DNA from: Hydractinia symbiolongicarpus
Taxonomy: Eukaryota; Cnidaria; Hydrozoa; Anthoathecata; Hydractiniidae
Direction of reading: 5' to 3'
Assembly (NCBI RefSeq): GCF_029227915.1
Contig: NC_079875.1
Location: 14,505,001 to 14,569,000, forward strand
Length of the DNA stretch: 64,000 bases
Position 1 is the first letter of the stretch. Each line of letters starts with the position of its first letter. The notes under the pieces are model-generated. The model searched no databases. It was not told the origin of the DNA and saw nothing but the letters and a program-made list of their open reading frames with translations. Made by a program: the position numbers and the translations under genes. Of the stretch, positions 24,253 through 36,532 are shown piece by piece.

Positions 24253-24933
24253 TTAAATATTCAGTCCAGGTTTTTCTTCACGAAAGTTTAAAAGTATCGT
24301 TTCAAACTCGGGACTGGACTTTACAGATAAACACACTGTAGGTGTGATGGAGGGTGTTTCCTCAATGATTGCTTTTTTATCTTCGAGTTCTACCCGTTTG
24401 TGTAAAATTGGAAGTGATCTTTTTCGGTAGTCGTACCTTAGTTTTCGAGAGTTTTCAGGTACCGCAAAACTGTTTCGCCACATCCTTTCTTTCAAGCTGT
24501 TTGATCCAGAATAATTATTTTCGAGATTTATATTATTTGGAGTAACGTAATATTTGTCTAGCGAGAGTTTTCGTGTCGACTTCACTGAGTTAGTATAAGT
24601 ATTTCCTTTCACCGCAGCTGTAGATTTATCTTCCTTTACTTTGTCAATGTTTTCGATCGATAAACTATTTTTACGAAAAGCAGCGTCCTTTTTTGGTTGT
24701 CCATGGCGGAATTCTAAGGAATTAACGTTTCTGCTGTATCGCGAGTACGAGAGATGATTCGTGCTGTCTTTCGCCAAACTTGGTAACTTCGTTCGCAATT
24801 TACTTGAAATGTAACTATTTGCAACCTCGTTACTTGTTGTGAAAAACTGTGAGGCCGGTAACGAAACTTTACGACTTCTATTCTCACGTTCTACTTGAAT
24901 TTCTGTAAACGTTTTTGAGCGTTGCGATTCCAT
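24253..24933 (-). CDS. Unrecognised Ser/Arg/Lys-rich protein, 226 aa
   Basis: A single open frame of 226 codons from ATG to stop; its length and non-repetitive composition in AT-rich DNA argue for a real gene. I recognise no domain. The protein is predicted to be disordered, basic and Ser/Asn-rich. Five sites of the form R-[K/x]-x-S repeat along it (SRKVSLP, FRKNSLS, TRKLSLD, MWRNSF, YRKRSLP), which look like targets of basophilic kinases such as PKA and possible 14-3-3 sites. No signal peptide or membrane segment. It is possibly one exon of a longer gene or a lineage-specific intronless gene. It lies just downstream of a Tigger MITE. Confidence 0.55.
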   Translation of the reverse strand: MESQRSKTFTEIQVERENRSRKVSLPASQFFTTSNEVANSYISSKLRTKLPSLAKDSTNHLSYSRYSRNVNSLEFRHGQPKKDAAFRKNSLSIENIDKVKEDKSTAAVKGNTYTNSVKSTRKLSLDKYYVTPNNINLENNYSGSNSLKERMWRNSFAVPENSRKLRYDYRKRSLPILHKRVELEDKKAIIEETPSITPTVCLSVKSSPEFETILLNFREEKPGLNI

Positions 24934-26150
24934 TATATGATTAAGGATCTTTTAAAAACTGCGATCAATTTTCACTAACCCAGAATGTCGTACGTAATAA
25001 TTTGTTTTTAACAATTTATAACCCCAATGGGACAAGAAAAATTTTGTTCTTAATAACTTGGCGAGTGCGTCATAGGCCCCCTGCGTTGAATGCTATTTTC
25101 TGTTTATTTAAAAATTTTTGAAACCGCGAGTCAAATATAACACACTTTAGCGTAGACGTATGTTATACCAAGAACCCACTGTGGTCTTTATTTCGTGAAT
25201 TTCCGTCGTATTAAGAAGGAAGTGCAACAGTATCATTCATGACCCATCCCAATTAAAATAAAAAACTTTTTTAAGAACAGGCAGTGTAATTAGTCAATAA
25301 AATGTTATTTTTATTTCTCGTATGGCAACCTCGTCCCCAAGAGTCATTTTCTCCTTTTAATAATCTCGTCAGAAAGAGAAAAAGAGCCCTGGTGAGGAGG
25401 TTGTGTTGTATGGGACTTGCACCACCACCTACCATTTCGAAATTTAATCAGTGTAAAATTCTCTGTGATAAAAGTTAAAAATTATAGGGCTTTATAGAAA
25501 TACGGATCGTGAGATAGTTTACTGTTTTTTAGCTAAAGCTGAAATAATAACTAGAATTGCCTCGTTTTCCTCCTTCTACAATGCAAAACTAAACAAAATG
25601 TTAAGACCTAGCAATGTGATGCACGGCGAAAAAAGAGCTTACTTGACGCGCTAGCAGCTTTAACATCAGGCTAAATATCTGGGGGCGAGGATGTAAAAAT
25701 AAGTTCCTTGTAAGAGATATATAATAACTTAGTTTAAACCATATTTTTAGAAAATAAACTTAAAGGCTAATCTACACTACTAGGCAGAATATTTGATTTG
25801 AATGCGGTAGTAAAGCTGTTTTCCACTTCAGGAAAAAAGATTTTCCACAGAGAGGAACGGAACGAAAAGGAAACAGAAAAGCTTGCGTACTTAAAATATT
25901 TACACCACGTAAGTGGAATTTTTTTTTACCGTTCTTTTCAAGAAAAAGTATAATTGAGTTCAATTTTTTCTTTGCGTTTTGCGTTTTGCGCGGACGACAA
26001 GTAGAAAATTAGTTAGCCAATCAGATTATTTCCTTTTCTATGAATTGATGTGATGATGGCCGAAAGGGAGCCACCGCGTAGAAAGTCTAGAGTTTTGATT
26101 TTAAAATCAATTTTTTCATGAAAATGAATTATCTTGGCACTAGGTTGTGC
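24934..26150. other. Intergenic region with one MITE copy
   Basis: No gene recognised. A MITE of the CAACCTCG family lies at about 25326-25406, with start CAACCTCGTCCCCAAG and end CCTGGTGAGGAGGTTG. The flanks GTATGG are repeated on both sides but a full 9-bp duplication is not exact. A short tandem GCGTTTTGCGTTTTGCG lies near 25972. Confidence 0.55.
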
Positions 26151-26179
26151 CGAAAAACGACAGTCGATGTTGACAAAAA

Positions 26180-26995
26180 AAAAAAATAAAAAAAAATAGA
26201 CATAAATCTTGTCTTTTTTATAACACGGCGCAGTAAGTAAGTAAATACATTTATTTGTTAAGTTAGATTACAAAAAATAAACTTTTTTTTAAAAAAAAAA
26301 ATTGTCTAGAGTATAAATAATGCAATAATCTAACCTAACAGGAGAGCTAGTCAAATAGATAAATCTAATCAAGAACTAGCCCCCCTGTCAACAACAAAAA
26401 AATAAGATAGACATATATATATATACGTGGTAGAAATAAATTAGAAGACAAAGACAAAACAAACAAAAAAACACAAGAAAAACAAACAAAAAATCAATAA
26501 ATGAAATAAGATAAACAAAAATTAAACAAAATTAAATAAAAAAAATATAGCTATATATATACAAAAAATGAATAACTAATTAAACTTAAATTTAAATTTA
26601 AGTGTAGCAAATAAATTATTAGTTTATATATATTCCTTATAAGTATTTACTTAACAATTGATTTGTAATTATTTTTTTGCACTGGTTTTTGGATATTGAT
26701 GACAGCTTTTTATCACTGTGTTGGTTATTAATTGTATTCCAGCAACGGATTGATTGATATTTTATACTATAAATTCTATACCGAGTGGTACTAACATTTG
26801 GAAGTATTAGGTTATTGTTTGATGCATTTCTAGTATTATGGGTATGAGTATTTGCAACCAGAGTGAAAATGCCTTGCAGAGGTTTAGGCAAATTTTTATG
26901 ATAATGATCATACGCAAATAAAAAGTCTTTATCGATGCAATATCGATGTTGACCTGATTCTGCATTTTTGATTTCAGGGCCGATCACCTGAATTT
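26180..26995 (-). mobile_element. 5'-truncated LINE, reverse transcriptase C-terminal remnant
   Basis: The minus-strand frame at 26637-26987 has the typical C-terminal block of non-LTR retrotransposon polymerases: KPLQGIF, HTHNTRNASNN, a Pro, TTRYRIYSIKYQ, and CWNTINN. The following AT- and A-rich 450 bases, down to about 26180 on the minus strand, fit a 3' untranslated tail. Upstream polymerase motifs (including the catalytic Asp pair) are missing, so the copy is a dead 5' truncation. Clade assignment is not possible from so little. Confidence 0.7.
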
Positions 26996-26999
26996 TTAA

Positions 27000-29900
27000 A
27001 AATGGCAGGTAAGTCGCAGGGAAATAAAAGGAGCAAGCGTTTAATAGAAACGAAACGAAAGCATGTCGTGCGCGTGTCCTTCCCCTTTTGAACCCCTCCT
27101 GTAACCAACATTTGACTTAATCTCTCCAGAAAGTTTTCTTTCAGAAGTTTCATCAGTGAGTGTAACTAGCTAGCTATGCTTCCTATTTCCTATCTTCATT
27201 AATTTCTGTCAGGTTTTAGTGTTTAAAGCTCCTAGTTAGTTGCCAGGTTGGAGATGAATTTTTAAACACAGCCTCGTGTGAGGATCTAACCCACGACCTC
27301 TTGGACAAATAAGTGAAAAGCGCTAGTGAATACTTTGAGAGCTCTATAGACCACCAGCATGACATAGTTGTTTTGATTTCATTGAACAACAAGAAGCCCT
27401 GGGGGCTCTAAGAATTTCCGCGCGCTACCAAAATATTTGATGAAAACCTGCTAATTCGTTGTGTTATTGTGCCAAACATTTGAAGGGGTTCGGTGCATGA
27501 ACCTCTGAAGATAAAGCACACCACTGACATTATATCTTACAACAAACGCAAACAAATCGAAACGTGTCATTAAACTCACATTTTAAAAGAAATTGCTAAC
27601 AAAAAATACAGCCTATCATTCATGGTTGAAAGTCTTGCGATTGAAACGTTTATGGTCTTAAACGGCATTAGTTGACAAAAAATCAAAATTTTGATGTGAC
27701 CATCATTTTCAGCATATTTTTTTTATTAGCTAACTGTGTCAATTTTTGTCGAAAATAAAGCAGTTTTAATTTTTGGATAAATTTTGGCCTGAAATGACAT
27801 TTAGGTGACAAAAAATCAAACTTTTGTACCATCATCATTTTCAGCATACTTTATTTGTTAACTGTGCCAGATTTAGCCGAAAATAAAGTGGTTTTAATTT
27901 TTGGACCAATTTTGGCCTAAAATAGCATTTAGGTGACAAAAATCAAAATTTTGATGTCACCATTATGTTCAGCATACTTTTTTTGTTAACTTTGCCAATT
28001 TTTTGGTAGGTTGAGTAAAACACTTTTGATAATACTTTAATATTCTCTATGATATAAAGAAAGTTTTTTGAGTAACCTTTAAGCGTCACAATGATGCCAA
28101 CTTCCATTAGTTATGGCCACTAACAAATTTAAGAAATATTGTTAAAAAATTGTCATCGAAAATATTTTATGGTTTCGGCCTAAAGTCCTTGCAAAGAATG
28201 AGCCAGTCCGTCCAGTGGGATGTGTCCCCAGGATTTTTTGATAGGCGAAAGTAAATTTGTTTCTAAGGCAACTCCAATTCAATTAGTTGTTCTACGGGCC
28301 CGCCCGACTGACCCTAGTTTTAACGAAAATAAAAAAATAATATCAAGCAAAAAAAACAACAAACATTCTCTCGTGAAAATATAATGAGCATAGAAGATAT
28401 CAATGATGTTATTTTTTGTTAGTTGAATGTCCATCTACAATTATACTAAACAAGGTGAATCAATAACGTTATACTTTATAATCACCATTGCTAAGGCCAC
28501 TGGAAGTTGATTCTTTGTTCATGGTAATTTGTTGCGATAAAACTCAAATGCGCGGTGCGCTAATTTTGTAATCACAAAAAAAGTTACGTGGTTAAACAGA
28601 GGTATAAATTTTTATGTGATTTATAACAAAAATTAGCTACGTTCAGTAAAATAGTTATAATACAAGTGAAAAACAAGACAGATTATTGTCGCAACACTCT
28701 CCATTGTTACTATGATTATTATATTGTGTTTAAAATTACGCTAGCTAAACTGTAATATAGCAAGAGTTTGGTCGATACCCTTTAGGAAAAATAATTAAAA
28801 CAAGATAGAATATGCTTGTCGTAACACCCTCCTCCATTATGAATTTAAAAAAAAATGATTTTAACGCTAAATATTCTCAACTAAACAACCATAGTCTGAA
28901 AAAGAATTTGCACTTAAATTTAGATTTTCCTATAAAACTGCGCAAAAAACATTAAAAAAACACTAAAATTGTTTGTTTTATTATTTTAAGTAGGAGAAGA
29001 ATAACTTGCTGTATAAGTTTCGAAACAGTGCAAGTATAACCTGCTGTATTGGAAGAAATAAAGGACATGGACATGTTCAAAAAATATAGGCAGGATTTTG
29101 GCCAATTGTAAACATTGGTAACCATGTGACATATCTGTAGCTGATTTGGTATTTCCAATAAAAATCTTGAATACATATTTAAAAAATAGAATAACAAAAT
29201 TTTGTAACAGTGAAGTTCCCATCCTTGTAGTTTGTGTAAACTATGACATTAGCTTTACAAACTCAAACAAGAGAAATGATAAGAAAATAACAATTGTAAC
29301 TTTTAAAAATGATAAAAAGCTCTATAAATGTTTGAAACTTGGAAACTTGGTTCAGGCAAGCAGGGAAAATGATAAATCTGTAACAGAAAACATATTAAAG
29401 AGTTTTTATCTGAAGATTGCGATTGTTTTTTTTTTCATTTAGAACATAAATCAATAAAAAAAAAAGTTTCAACATTTTGCTACAACATGAAATAAGTATG
29501 TAACTAAAATAAAGTTATTGTTCTATACCCTGCATTAAATATATGTTACTTTATTGATCAATAATTTAATGAAGAAATGGTTCTAGCAAATCATCCTTTT
29601 AAGAAATTAACTGGGTAAGCTTTAAAAAGGGTTTGTAAGAATAAATATTGGTGATAAACCTGTAACATTATGTGTACTTGATAAAAATGTAACCTTGATT
29701 GCATTCTCAGTTACTTATTATTACTGTATATTGATATAGAAGAAATTTAGGAAAAATCTTCTTTCTTACTACGTTGCTGAACCTAAACGACAATCTTGGG
29801 TGTTAATGGCCTTTATCATTTCCAAACTTGTGTGATAAAAAAGTAACATGACTAAGTCTACTTGCTTGTCAATTTTGTCTGTTGATGTTGACCACATTAT

Positions 29901-30950
29901 AAGTTAGTTGGGATTTATTTTTTCAATTTAAAAAAATTTGGTAGCCCAAGGAAAAGAATTAAAATATGTTTTTACCTTTAATGACAAAAATTAATTTGTT
30001 AAAAATTCTAACAAATTTTACCATGCATATTATGTTTTTATCCCTAATTTGAATGAAATTCACCTAAAATAATTATTACAATGTAGTTTTCCCATAAATT
30101 TCTAATCAAATTATGACTAATTATTAGATTATAACTACAAATTTTAGGTCCAAAAAGTAATACACTCATAATATTGCCCTTGTTACTTTGTTATCACATA
30201 TCTTTCTGGGAATAGTGTTACTTTTCTTGTCTGATGTTATTTTTAGCTTCGAATAAGATAAAAAAAAGCAGTGACTGCTGTTATGTATCTACCAATAATT
30301 TCAAAACATCAAAAGAGATATTTAAGTAACAAATTCACTTTTTTGTCAATTTCCTTGCGTTGCTTAGGTTTTGGAAAAAAAATATTTCATCAGATTTTTT
30401 ACATGATTATCCTTTTTTATACAAAGTTTCATGGAAATCAAGGAAATAATTTTTAAGTTATAGCTGAAAGATCAAATTTGGCATTTTTTGAATGTTCACA
30501 TCCTTGCCTATGTTTTTTGAACATGTCTACTTAACATATCTTATAGTGACTTAGCTACACAATGTTTAAATTAGAAATATAAAGTGAGTTTGTAGAAATT
30601 TGTTGACTATAGCAAAGAACCTCTCTGTATATAGCTTTTGTCTAGGCGCACTATAGACTACTTAGCATTGATCCCGTGTTAATAGTTATTTTAATTGCAA
30701 CAGCCACTATAAAACAGGTGTTACAAAATATTGATGAAAATTTGGACTTTTTGAGGAATAACAGATTTTTTAGAAATATATAAAAAAGGAGTTCTCAACA
30801 CATAGTTACTGGTAACACACATATCTGACCAGTCAAATAATTTGAAGGTTGCATTTAAAGTATTTTCAATAATGAGCATTAAAACTCTAGGCTATCTAAA
30901 CACATTTGCATGCATACTGCAACCTTATGTTGTGACCATCTACGAATGAA
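27000..30950. other. Intergenic region upstream of maspardin
   Basis: No gene recognised. The short open frames near 28950-29440 on both strands are AT-driven and lack motifs. A tRNA-like fragment (inverted GGGTTAGATCCTCAC) lies near 27265-27330. A tandem repeat lies at 27661-28010. Confidence 0.5.
27661..28010 (+). repeat. Tandem repeat, about 130-bp unit, nearly three copies
   Basis: The block TGACAAAAAATCAAA...TTTTG, then CATCATTTTCAGCATA, TTAACTGTG, GAAAATAAAG and TTTTAATTTTTGGA, occurs at about 27671, 27803 and 27932 with point differences and small gaps. Confidence 0.8.
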
Positions 30951-30953
30951 ATC

Positions 30954-33900
30954 ATGTTTGCTCCAGATGTTGGCTCTGTAATTAGCCGGTCACAAGAGTA
31001 TCAAAGCTTTCGCAGTACGGTACCACAGCAAAAGGTATTTTCCTGTGTTGTTTTTCTTGTTTTTGTTGTGCTCAAGCTATATGTCAGGAACATAGAATTT
31101 TGTTAAAAATATATACTTTACGTAAGCAGTGTTACATTTATTACAAGCCAATAATGTAAAGCCCTGTCTTTGTTAACAGGTTGTTGTTGATTGTGATGGG
31201 GAAGAAGATAAAGTATGGGTGGTATATGATGCAGGTCCAAAGACTGTTCGATGTCCTATAGTGTTTCTTCCACCAGCCAGTGGAACCGCAGATGTGTTTT
31301 TCAAGCAAATTTTAACTTTGTCAAGTATAGGATACCGTGTCATGTCTGTAAGTTATTTGTCCAATTTCTTTTTTTAAACTAAACTCACATCAGGCTACAT
31401 AGGGAAGAAAAGGAAATACCTGCAGTTTATTTTGTGTACATACAAGTGAAACAGATTTTTTTTTAATTAGGTCAGCCATCTTATTCAGAAGAAAAGAAAA
31501 GTTTAACTTCAACAGCACAATCAGCAAATCGTGTTTAAAATTTCAATTTTTGATGTTTTTTCCTTATTTTATACATATATAGATAGAATATCCAGTGTAT
31601 TGGACATATCAAGAATGGGTCGAAGGATTTCGTCGTTTATTGGATCACTTTCGTCTGGACAAAGTAAGACTTTTAATGGTGTGATGTCTTGTTGTATTTA
31701 TTTTAAACATATTTCTTGACCATCCAGTTAAAATATCTTTTTTCGACTCATCATAGCTATTGGTTTAGAAATATTCATACAATGTTTTTGTTAATTTAAC
31801 ATATATAAACCTGTATATGCATCATCATCATCTTTTCAGGCTTAATGTCCATTTTCCATGCTAGCATAATAATAACCCTGTTCTAATCAGATCTAGACTG
31901 TTTTAGATTTAAACTCAATTTCCTTTCCATCAAGTCTGCTTATTATCTCCTACCAAGTCTTTCTCGATCTACCTCTGAGCTTTGCCCTTGAAACTATTAA
32001 GTCTCTACACTTTCTTACCCAAATATCCTCTTCCATTCTTTTTAGGTGTCCCAATCAACTCAGTCTTCTTATCTGGATAACATAGTTAATGCTACAGATA
32101 CCTAGCCTGCTTCTTGGCTCATCTAAACATTTTCTGTCTCTCCAAATAGCGTTACACATCCACCTAACCAATCTTATATCATTCCTTTCTAAACGCGTCG
32201 CTTTGGGTAGCTAAGCTTGTTTCACATCATGCTTGTAGCAGTAGGAAAAGGTCTAACCAAAAAGTATTCCTACTTTCTGCTAATCTAACCAAGTAACAGG
32301 CGAGAAATTGTAAACAAACCTTTTTCTTAGGCGAATTTTTTTAATCGAATTAACTAAAATCAAATAAAAAAAATCGTATTTGCCATCAGTATTGTTAAAA
32401 CCAGCCGCCAATATTGATTCAAGTTCGTTCAATCCATCCAGGACTTTTCACGATTAAAGTTTTTTCACAACAAGAGAAGTTTAAAATCAAAATCTTTTTG
32501 CTGACTCGTAATATATATATCAAAAGATTTTGTAGAAGACACTAATAAGCACATCGGACGAAAAGACTAATGAGTAGCTGAAAAGATTGCTTCAAAAAAA
32601 CGACCGTTTTCTGCATTTTGCGCTTCCTTGAGATTCGGCATAAATAATTTTTTTTTTATTGGTTTGTCACTAAAAAATATCCATGTTCTTGCATTGAGGA
32701 GATTCTTACCACATCAATGTATTTCTTTGTTTTAGCGTATCCACAGTTCATCTTTTTGTTTATTTTTAGGTTCATATTTTCGGTGCCTCGTTGGGCGGTT
32801 TCTTAGCTCAGAAATTTGCTGAACATACAGTAAAAAGTCCACGTATACACTCATTAGTATTATGCAACTCGTTCACCGACACTACTGTCTTTCAACAAAC
32901 TAATGCTGTTGGATTGTAAGTGCTTTCTAGGCTTTTTTATAAGTACAATCGGGCTTGAAAAGGTTGGAAAATAAATATAAAATGAGAACAATGGCAAAGA
33001 TAAAATTTAGCTGATATTCTTACAATAAAATACGTAGTCAGAAACCGACTGTTGCGGATTTGTGAAACGTGCACTACTTAAATAAGTTGCATCGCAAATA
33101 TTTGTCATGTATATACTGTAAAAGCGCTGTTTTAAAGTCGACTCTCCACGAAAATTTATAAATTATAGTAAATTATGTATTGGAAAATAAGCGCTTGTGA
33201 AAAGGGCAAGCAAGACAATACAGCGACGACGAGGAGGCAACTTATAAAACGTGTTTGCCATTTGGATAATTTATGCAATCAAAAACTATGCCAACATAGT
33301 GGAAATTCATTGAATAAACAAAATTTTGTTATTAAAGTGGATGTATAGATAAATGGAAAAAATGATACCTTCAGGAGGTTTCTGCATTTTCAAACTTGCA
33401 ACCCTGAGTGGACCGAAAGTTTTAATGTGTAATATGAATTTAGAAAGAAATTAGTCCTGTGTCCACTTTACTTTCAGTTACTGGCTCCTACCAGGATTCT
33501 TGTTAAAAAAAATGATTATGGATAACCTTCAAATCAACGAAGTCGACCCTGACGTTGCGGATGCGATTGACTTTATGGTGGAAAGGGTACTTTATTCATT
33601 CATTCAGATTGTTTTAAATGATAGTTCATTCATTCAGTTCCCTTACTTATTTTTAATAAATTTTGATATGATGAAGAAGTAATCGTCTTCAGGCTTGAGC
33701 TAGCAGGATGTTCATCAATACTAATACAGATTTTGCGATATGAATATTAACTATCAAGAGTTGTCATGCTCATTTTCATTCATTAAGCATGATTTTTAAG
33801 TTAAGTTAGATAATAATTGCTTGTTTTATTTTTCATGTTTTAGCTTGACGGTCTTGGCCGTGCAGAGATCGCTTCACGTTTGACGTTGAATTGTCGAGAT

Positions 33901-35305
33901 TCGTACATCGAGCCTCAAAAATTGCATGGCATACCCATTACTATCCTCGATGTAAGTGTTGTTCTCGATGATGTTCTTTGTTGTGATGTACTTTGAGCAT
34001 TCCATTGATGTTTAAAATAGGTTCTGTGTGTACCTTAACGAAACTAATTTTTGTGAGATTTTTCGCGAATTTACATTAATTTAAAGCTGCAAATTTCATG
34101 GCACTTAGTTCGCAAAGATAAACTTCCACGATTTATTTTTAGTCACAAATTTATGGATTTTGAGGATAATTCTCTGTGGCGCGTTTGAAAGAAAGTAGCC
34201 ATTTACACTAAAAAATAAATATTATCTTTTACAAGCCCTCGACTTTCGCGGTTTCATCACAAAATTAATTTCTGATCAATCCGCGATTAAATTAATTCCC
34301 GCAAAGTCTTCCTTTTTACTACCGAAAATTATTTCCCACGGAAATTAAGGTACAGATGGATGCTTTCTTGTTTTCAACAGTTATAAACCGCTGCTGTATT
34401 TTCGTCTTCCCGCATGTGTTGGCTGACCACAACATCAAATTACACTCTTTTGTTAATGTATATACTTTTTCAGCCTCGTTATGCTTATAAAACTTGTTTC
34501 AGAGCACAATATTGACCTTTCCTGCTTGTGTTTGCACCCTTAAACTCTTACGAAAAGTTTTCGAACATTTAGTATGTGCATGTGTATGTGGAATATGTAA
34601 ATATAGAATTCTATTCCCTTCTGTCTTTCAAGATACACTTTAGGTTTGATTGCTTTATGCTTTTTTAAATTTGGATTTTACTTCACTTGTGCCTGATTTT
34701 TACAAAGTACCCAGCTTCAGTGTGCTTATAAAAGCCATGCTTGTAAAAAAATAGTGTATTCCTTAATGATCGGATTGTTACTTCAGGTGTTTGACGCATG
34801 TGCAATATCCGATCAAGTGAAGGAAGAAGTGTACAAATGCTACCCAAACGCAAAACGCGCCCATCTAAAAACGGGCGGGAATTTTCCGTACTTATGTCGA
34901 AGTGCTGAAGTCAATTTACATTTACAAGTAAGTAAAATTTAGTAAACAAAATTTTTTCTTCACCTTTTTACTCTTTTTGTCTTCAATACTTATGTTATAC
35001 AATTTAAAAAGCGCGATGTACACAATTTCTTTGTATCGAAGACTTCAATCATAACTTAGCGCTGTAGAGAGATTTCAACTGTACAAATACTGACGTTTTG
35101 TTTCATTTCTTAGCTTCACTTGCGTCAGTTCAATCACACGCGTTTCAGTGCAGTCGACCCGCGTTTTCTTCCCGACGAAAAGGAGGAATTAAAAGCAGCA
35201 AGTGAGTTACCTGAGCAACCACGTGACGACGAGATAATCGGGCAAGAAGAAGACACTCATCTTGACAAACAACATCTCGAGACCCCCGGAGAAAGCGAAA
35301 GTTGA
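30954..35305 (+). CDS. SPG21: Maspardin (SPG21 orthologue)
   Basis: Eight exons, 30954-31034, 31180-31347, 31583-31663, 32770-32915, 33478-33586, 33844-33951, 34787-34927 and 35114-35305, give 341 residues with all junctions in frame. The human protein is 308. The start is the first ATG after an in-frame stop at 30933. It is an alpha/beta-hydrolase-fold protein. The family hallmarks are very well kept: [34 protein letters not shown], the nucleophile-elbow [15 protein letters not shown] (Ser about 117), [16 protein letters not shown] and [18 protein letters not shown]. In mammals maspardin is cytosolic and endosomal/trans-Golgi, binds CD4 and Rab7, and its loss causes Mast syndrome; catalysis has not been firmly shown. 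The acidic C-terminal tail (about 45 residues) is longer than in human. Confidence 0.95.
31810..32250. repeat. Probable interspersed repeat inside a maspardin intron
   Basis: Starts with a CATCATCATCATCTTTT run followed by AATGTCCATTTTCCATGCTAGCAT, a motif I associate with dispersed repeats of marine invertebrates. It continues as unusually C-rich sequence for this window (antisense looks like a decayed retroelement 3' part). The identification is tentative. Confidence 0.35.
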
Positions 35306-36180
35306 ATTTCCACACCAATTTTTTTTTGTACTGAATAATATTTTAAAAATCTTTAAGAGTTAAAAAATGATCCTTTTTGATAGTAACACGAGATAGTGTT
35401 TTACTCGTTTTTGTAATCATTTTGTCATCACACCTGTTGAATGATTTTAAAAAAAGAACATATTTTTTTAAAAACGCAAGTTTAAAACAATGTTGCTGAA
35501 AGAGAGAGTGGTAGAAAGCTTGTTAAACCCTGAAAGTAAAGGCGTTTTATGTAACGCATGCGCAACAGAATCCCCCTTCCATTATAATGTAAATATGCGA
35601 AACAATTTATAAAGTATTTCCGTTTAGTGACGTAATTTTTTGTTTTGTTTTTCGTACTTGTTTTGTAAACTGTTTTTGGCGGGAAAAAATTTGATTCGTC
35701 TTGTTTAGATTTTTGTTTGTTTTTGTTTTGAAAAATCTCTTTTCCATTCGAATCCAGACAAAAAATCTCTCATATTGCCAAATTGCGCATGCGCTAACTG
35801 CGTTTGATGGAAAAGGATGAATTATGTGATTTAAAGTATCTTATTTCGCCAAAAGTTAAATCGTAATTTTGTCTTAATCTAAAAATAGATGCTGAGCGTC
35901 AATCTGGATTTTTTTCTTACATAATATGTATCATCAATTCGTGGAATCTCAAGAACGTGCGCTCCATTAACGTGTAGACGACAAATCAGTTCAAAATACC
36001 TTCTCTAATCAAATTAGTGTTTTTGCGGTATGAAATATTTAAATTTTAACGAATTTATTTACACCGTCCCCCTCACTACCCAACAACACATTTTACGAAA
36101 TTTAATTTATAGAACTAATAGATATATATTCCTAATAGATATAGCAAATATCCTTTCCAATGATCATTAAGCTTGCATTG
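35306..36180. other. Region between maspardin and the SERINC-like gene
   Basis: 3' flank of maspardin, then AT-rich sequence with no gene recognised. Confidence 0.5.
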
Positions 36181-36184
36181 AGGT

Positions 36185-36487
36185 ATGATATTTCGTCAAA
36201 AAATAAAATGGGTGTATGGAAAATCCAGGACTACGAGACGAGACGTAGTTAAGTCGATGCTCTCAAAACATTTCGACTCAAGCTTTCGGGAAAGCTGCTG
36301 CATTCGAAGTAGCCTTGACAGTGTTCAAAAAATGCAACATGTATCTAACATCTTGTTAAAACAATATAGACATGATACTGTGTTCCAAAAATTTGTAAAA
36401 GCGACTAAACTTGCTTCTTATCGAATTTTATTAAAAGATACATCCGGTTATTTCAGGTCCGGTTTTTTATTCTGTCACCAGTATTAA
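36185..36487 (+). CDS. Unrecognised 100-codon open frame
   Basis: The frame has a balanced composition (QKMQHVSNILLKQYRHDTVF) and is not low complexity, but I recognise no domain. It converges on the 3' end of the SERINC-like gene and overlaps its likely 3' untranslated region. It could be an exon of an unrecognised gene or chance. Confidence 0.22.
   Translation: MIFRQKIKWVYGKSRTTRRDVVKSMLSKHFDSSFRESCCIRSSLDSVQKMQHVSNILLKQYRHDTVFQKFVKATKLASYRILLKDTSGYFRSGFLFCHQY
36466..36471 (-). terminator. Polyadenylation signal of the SERINC-like gene
   Basis: AATAAA on the minus strand, 62 bases past the stop codon. Confidence 0.55.
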
Positions 36488-36532
36488 TCCAGAAATAATT
36501 ACGGTATACTCGACAATGAAAGAGATTCTGTT

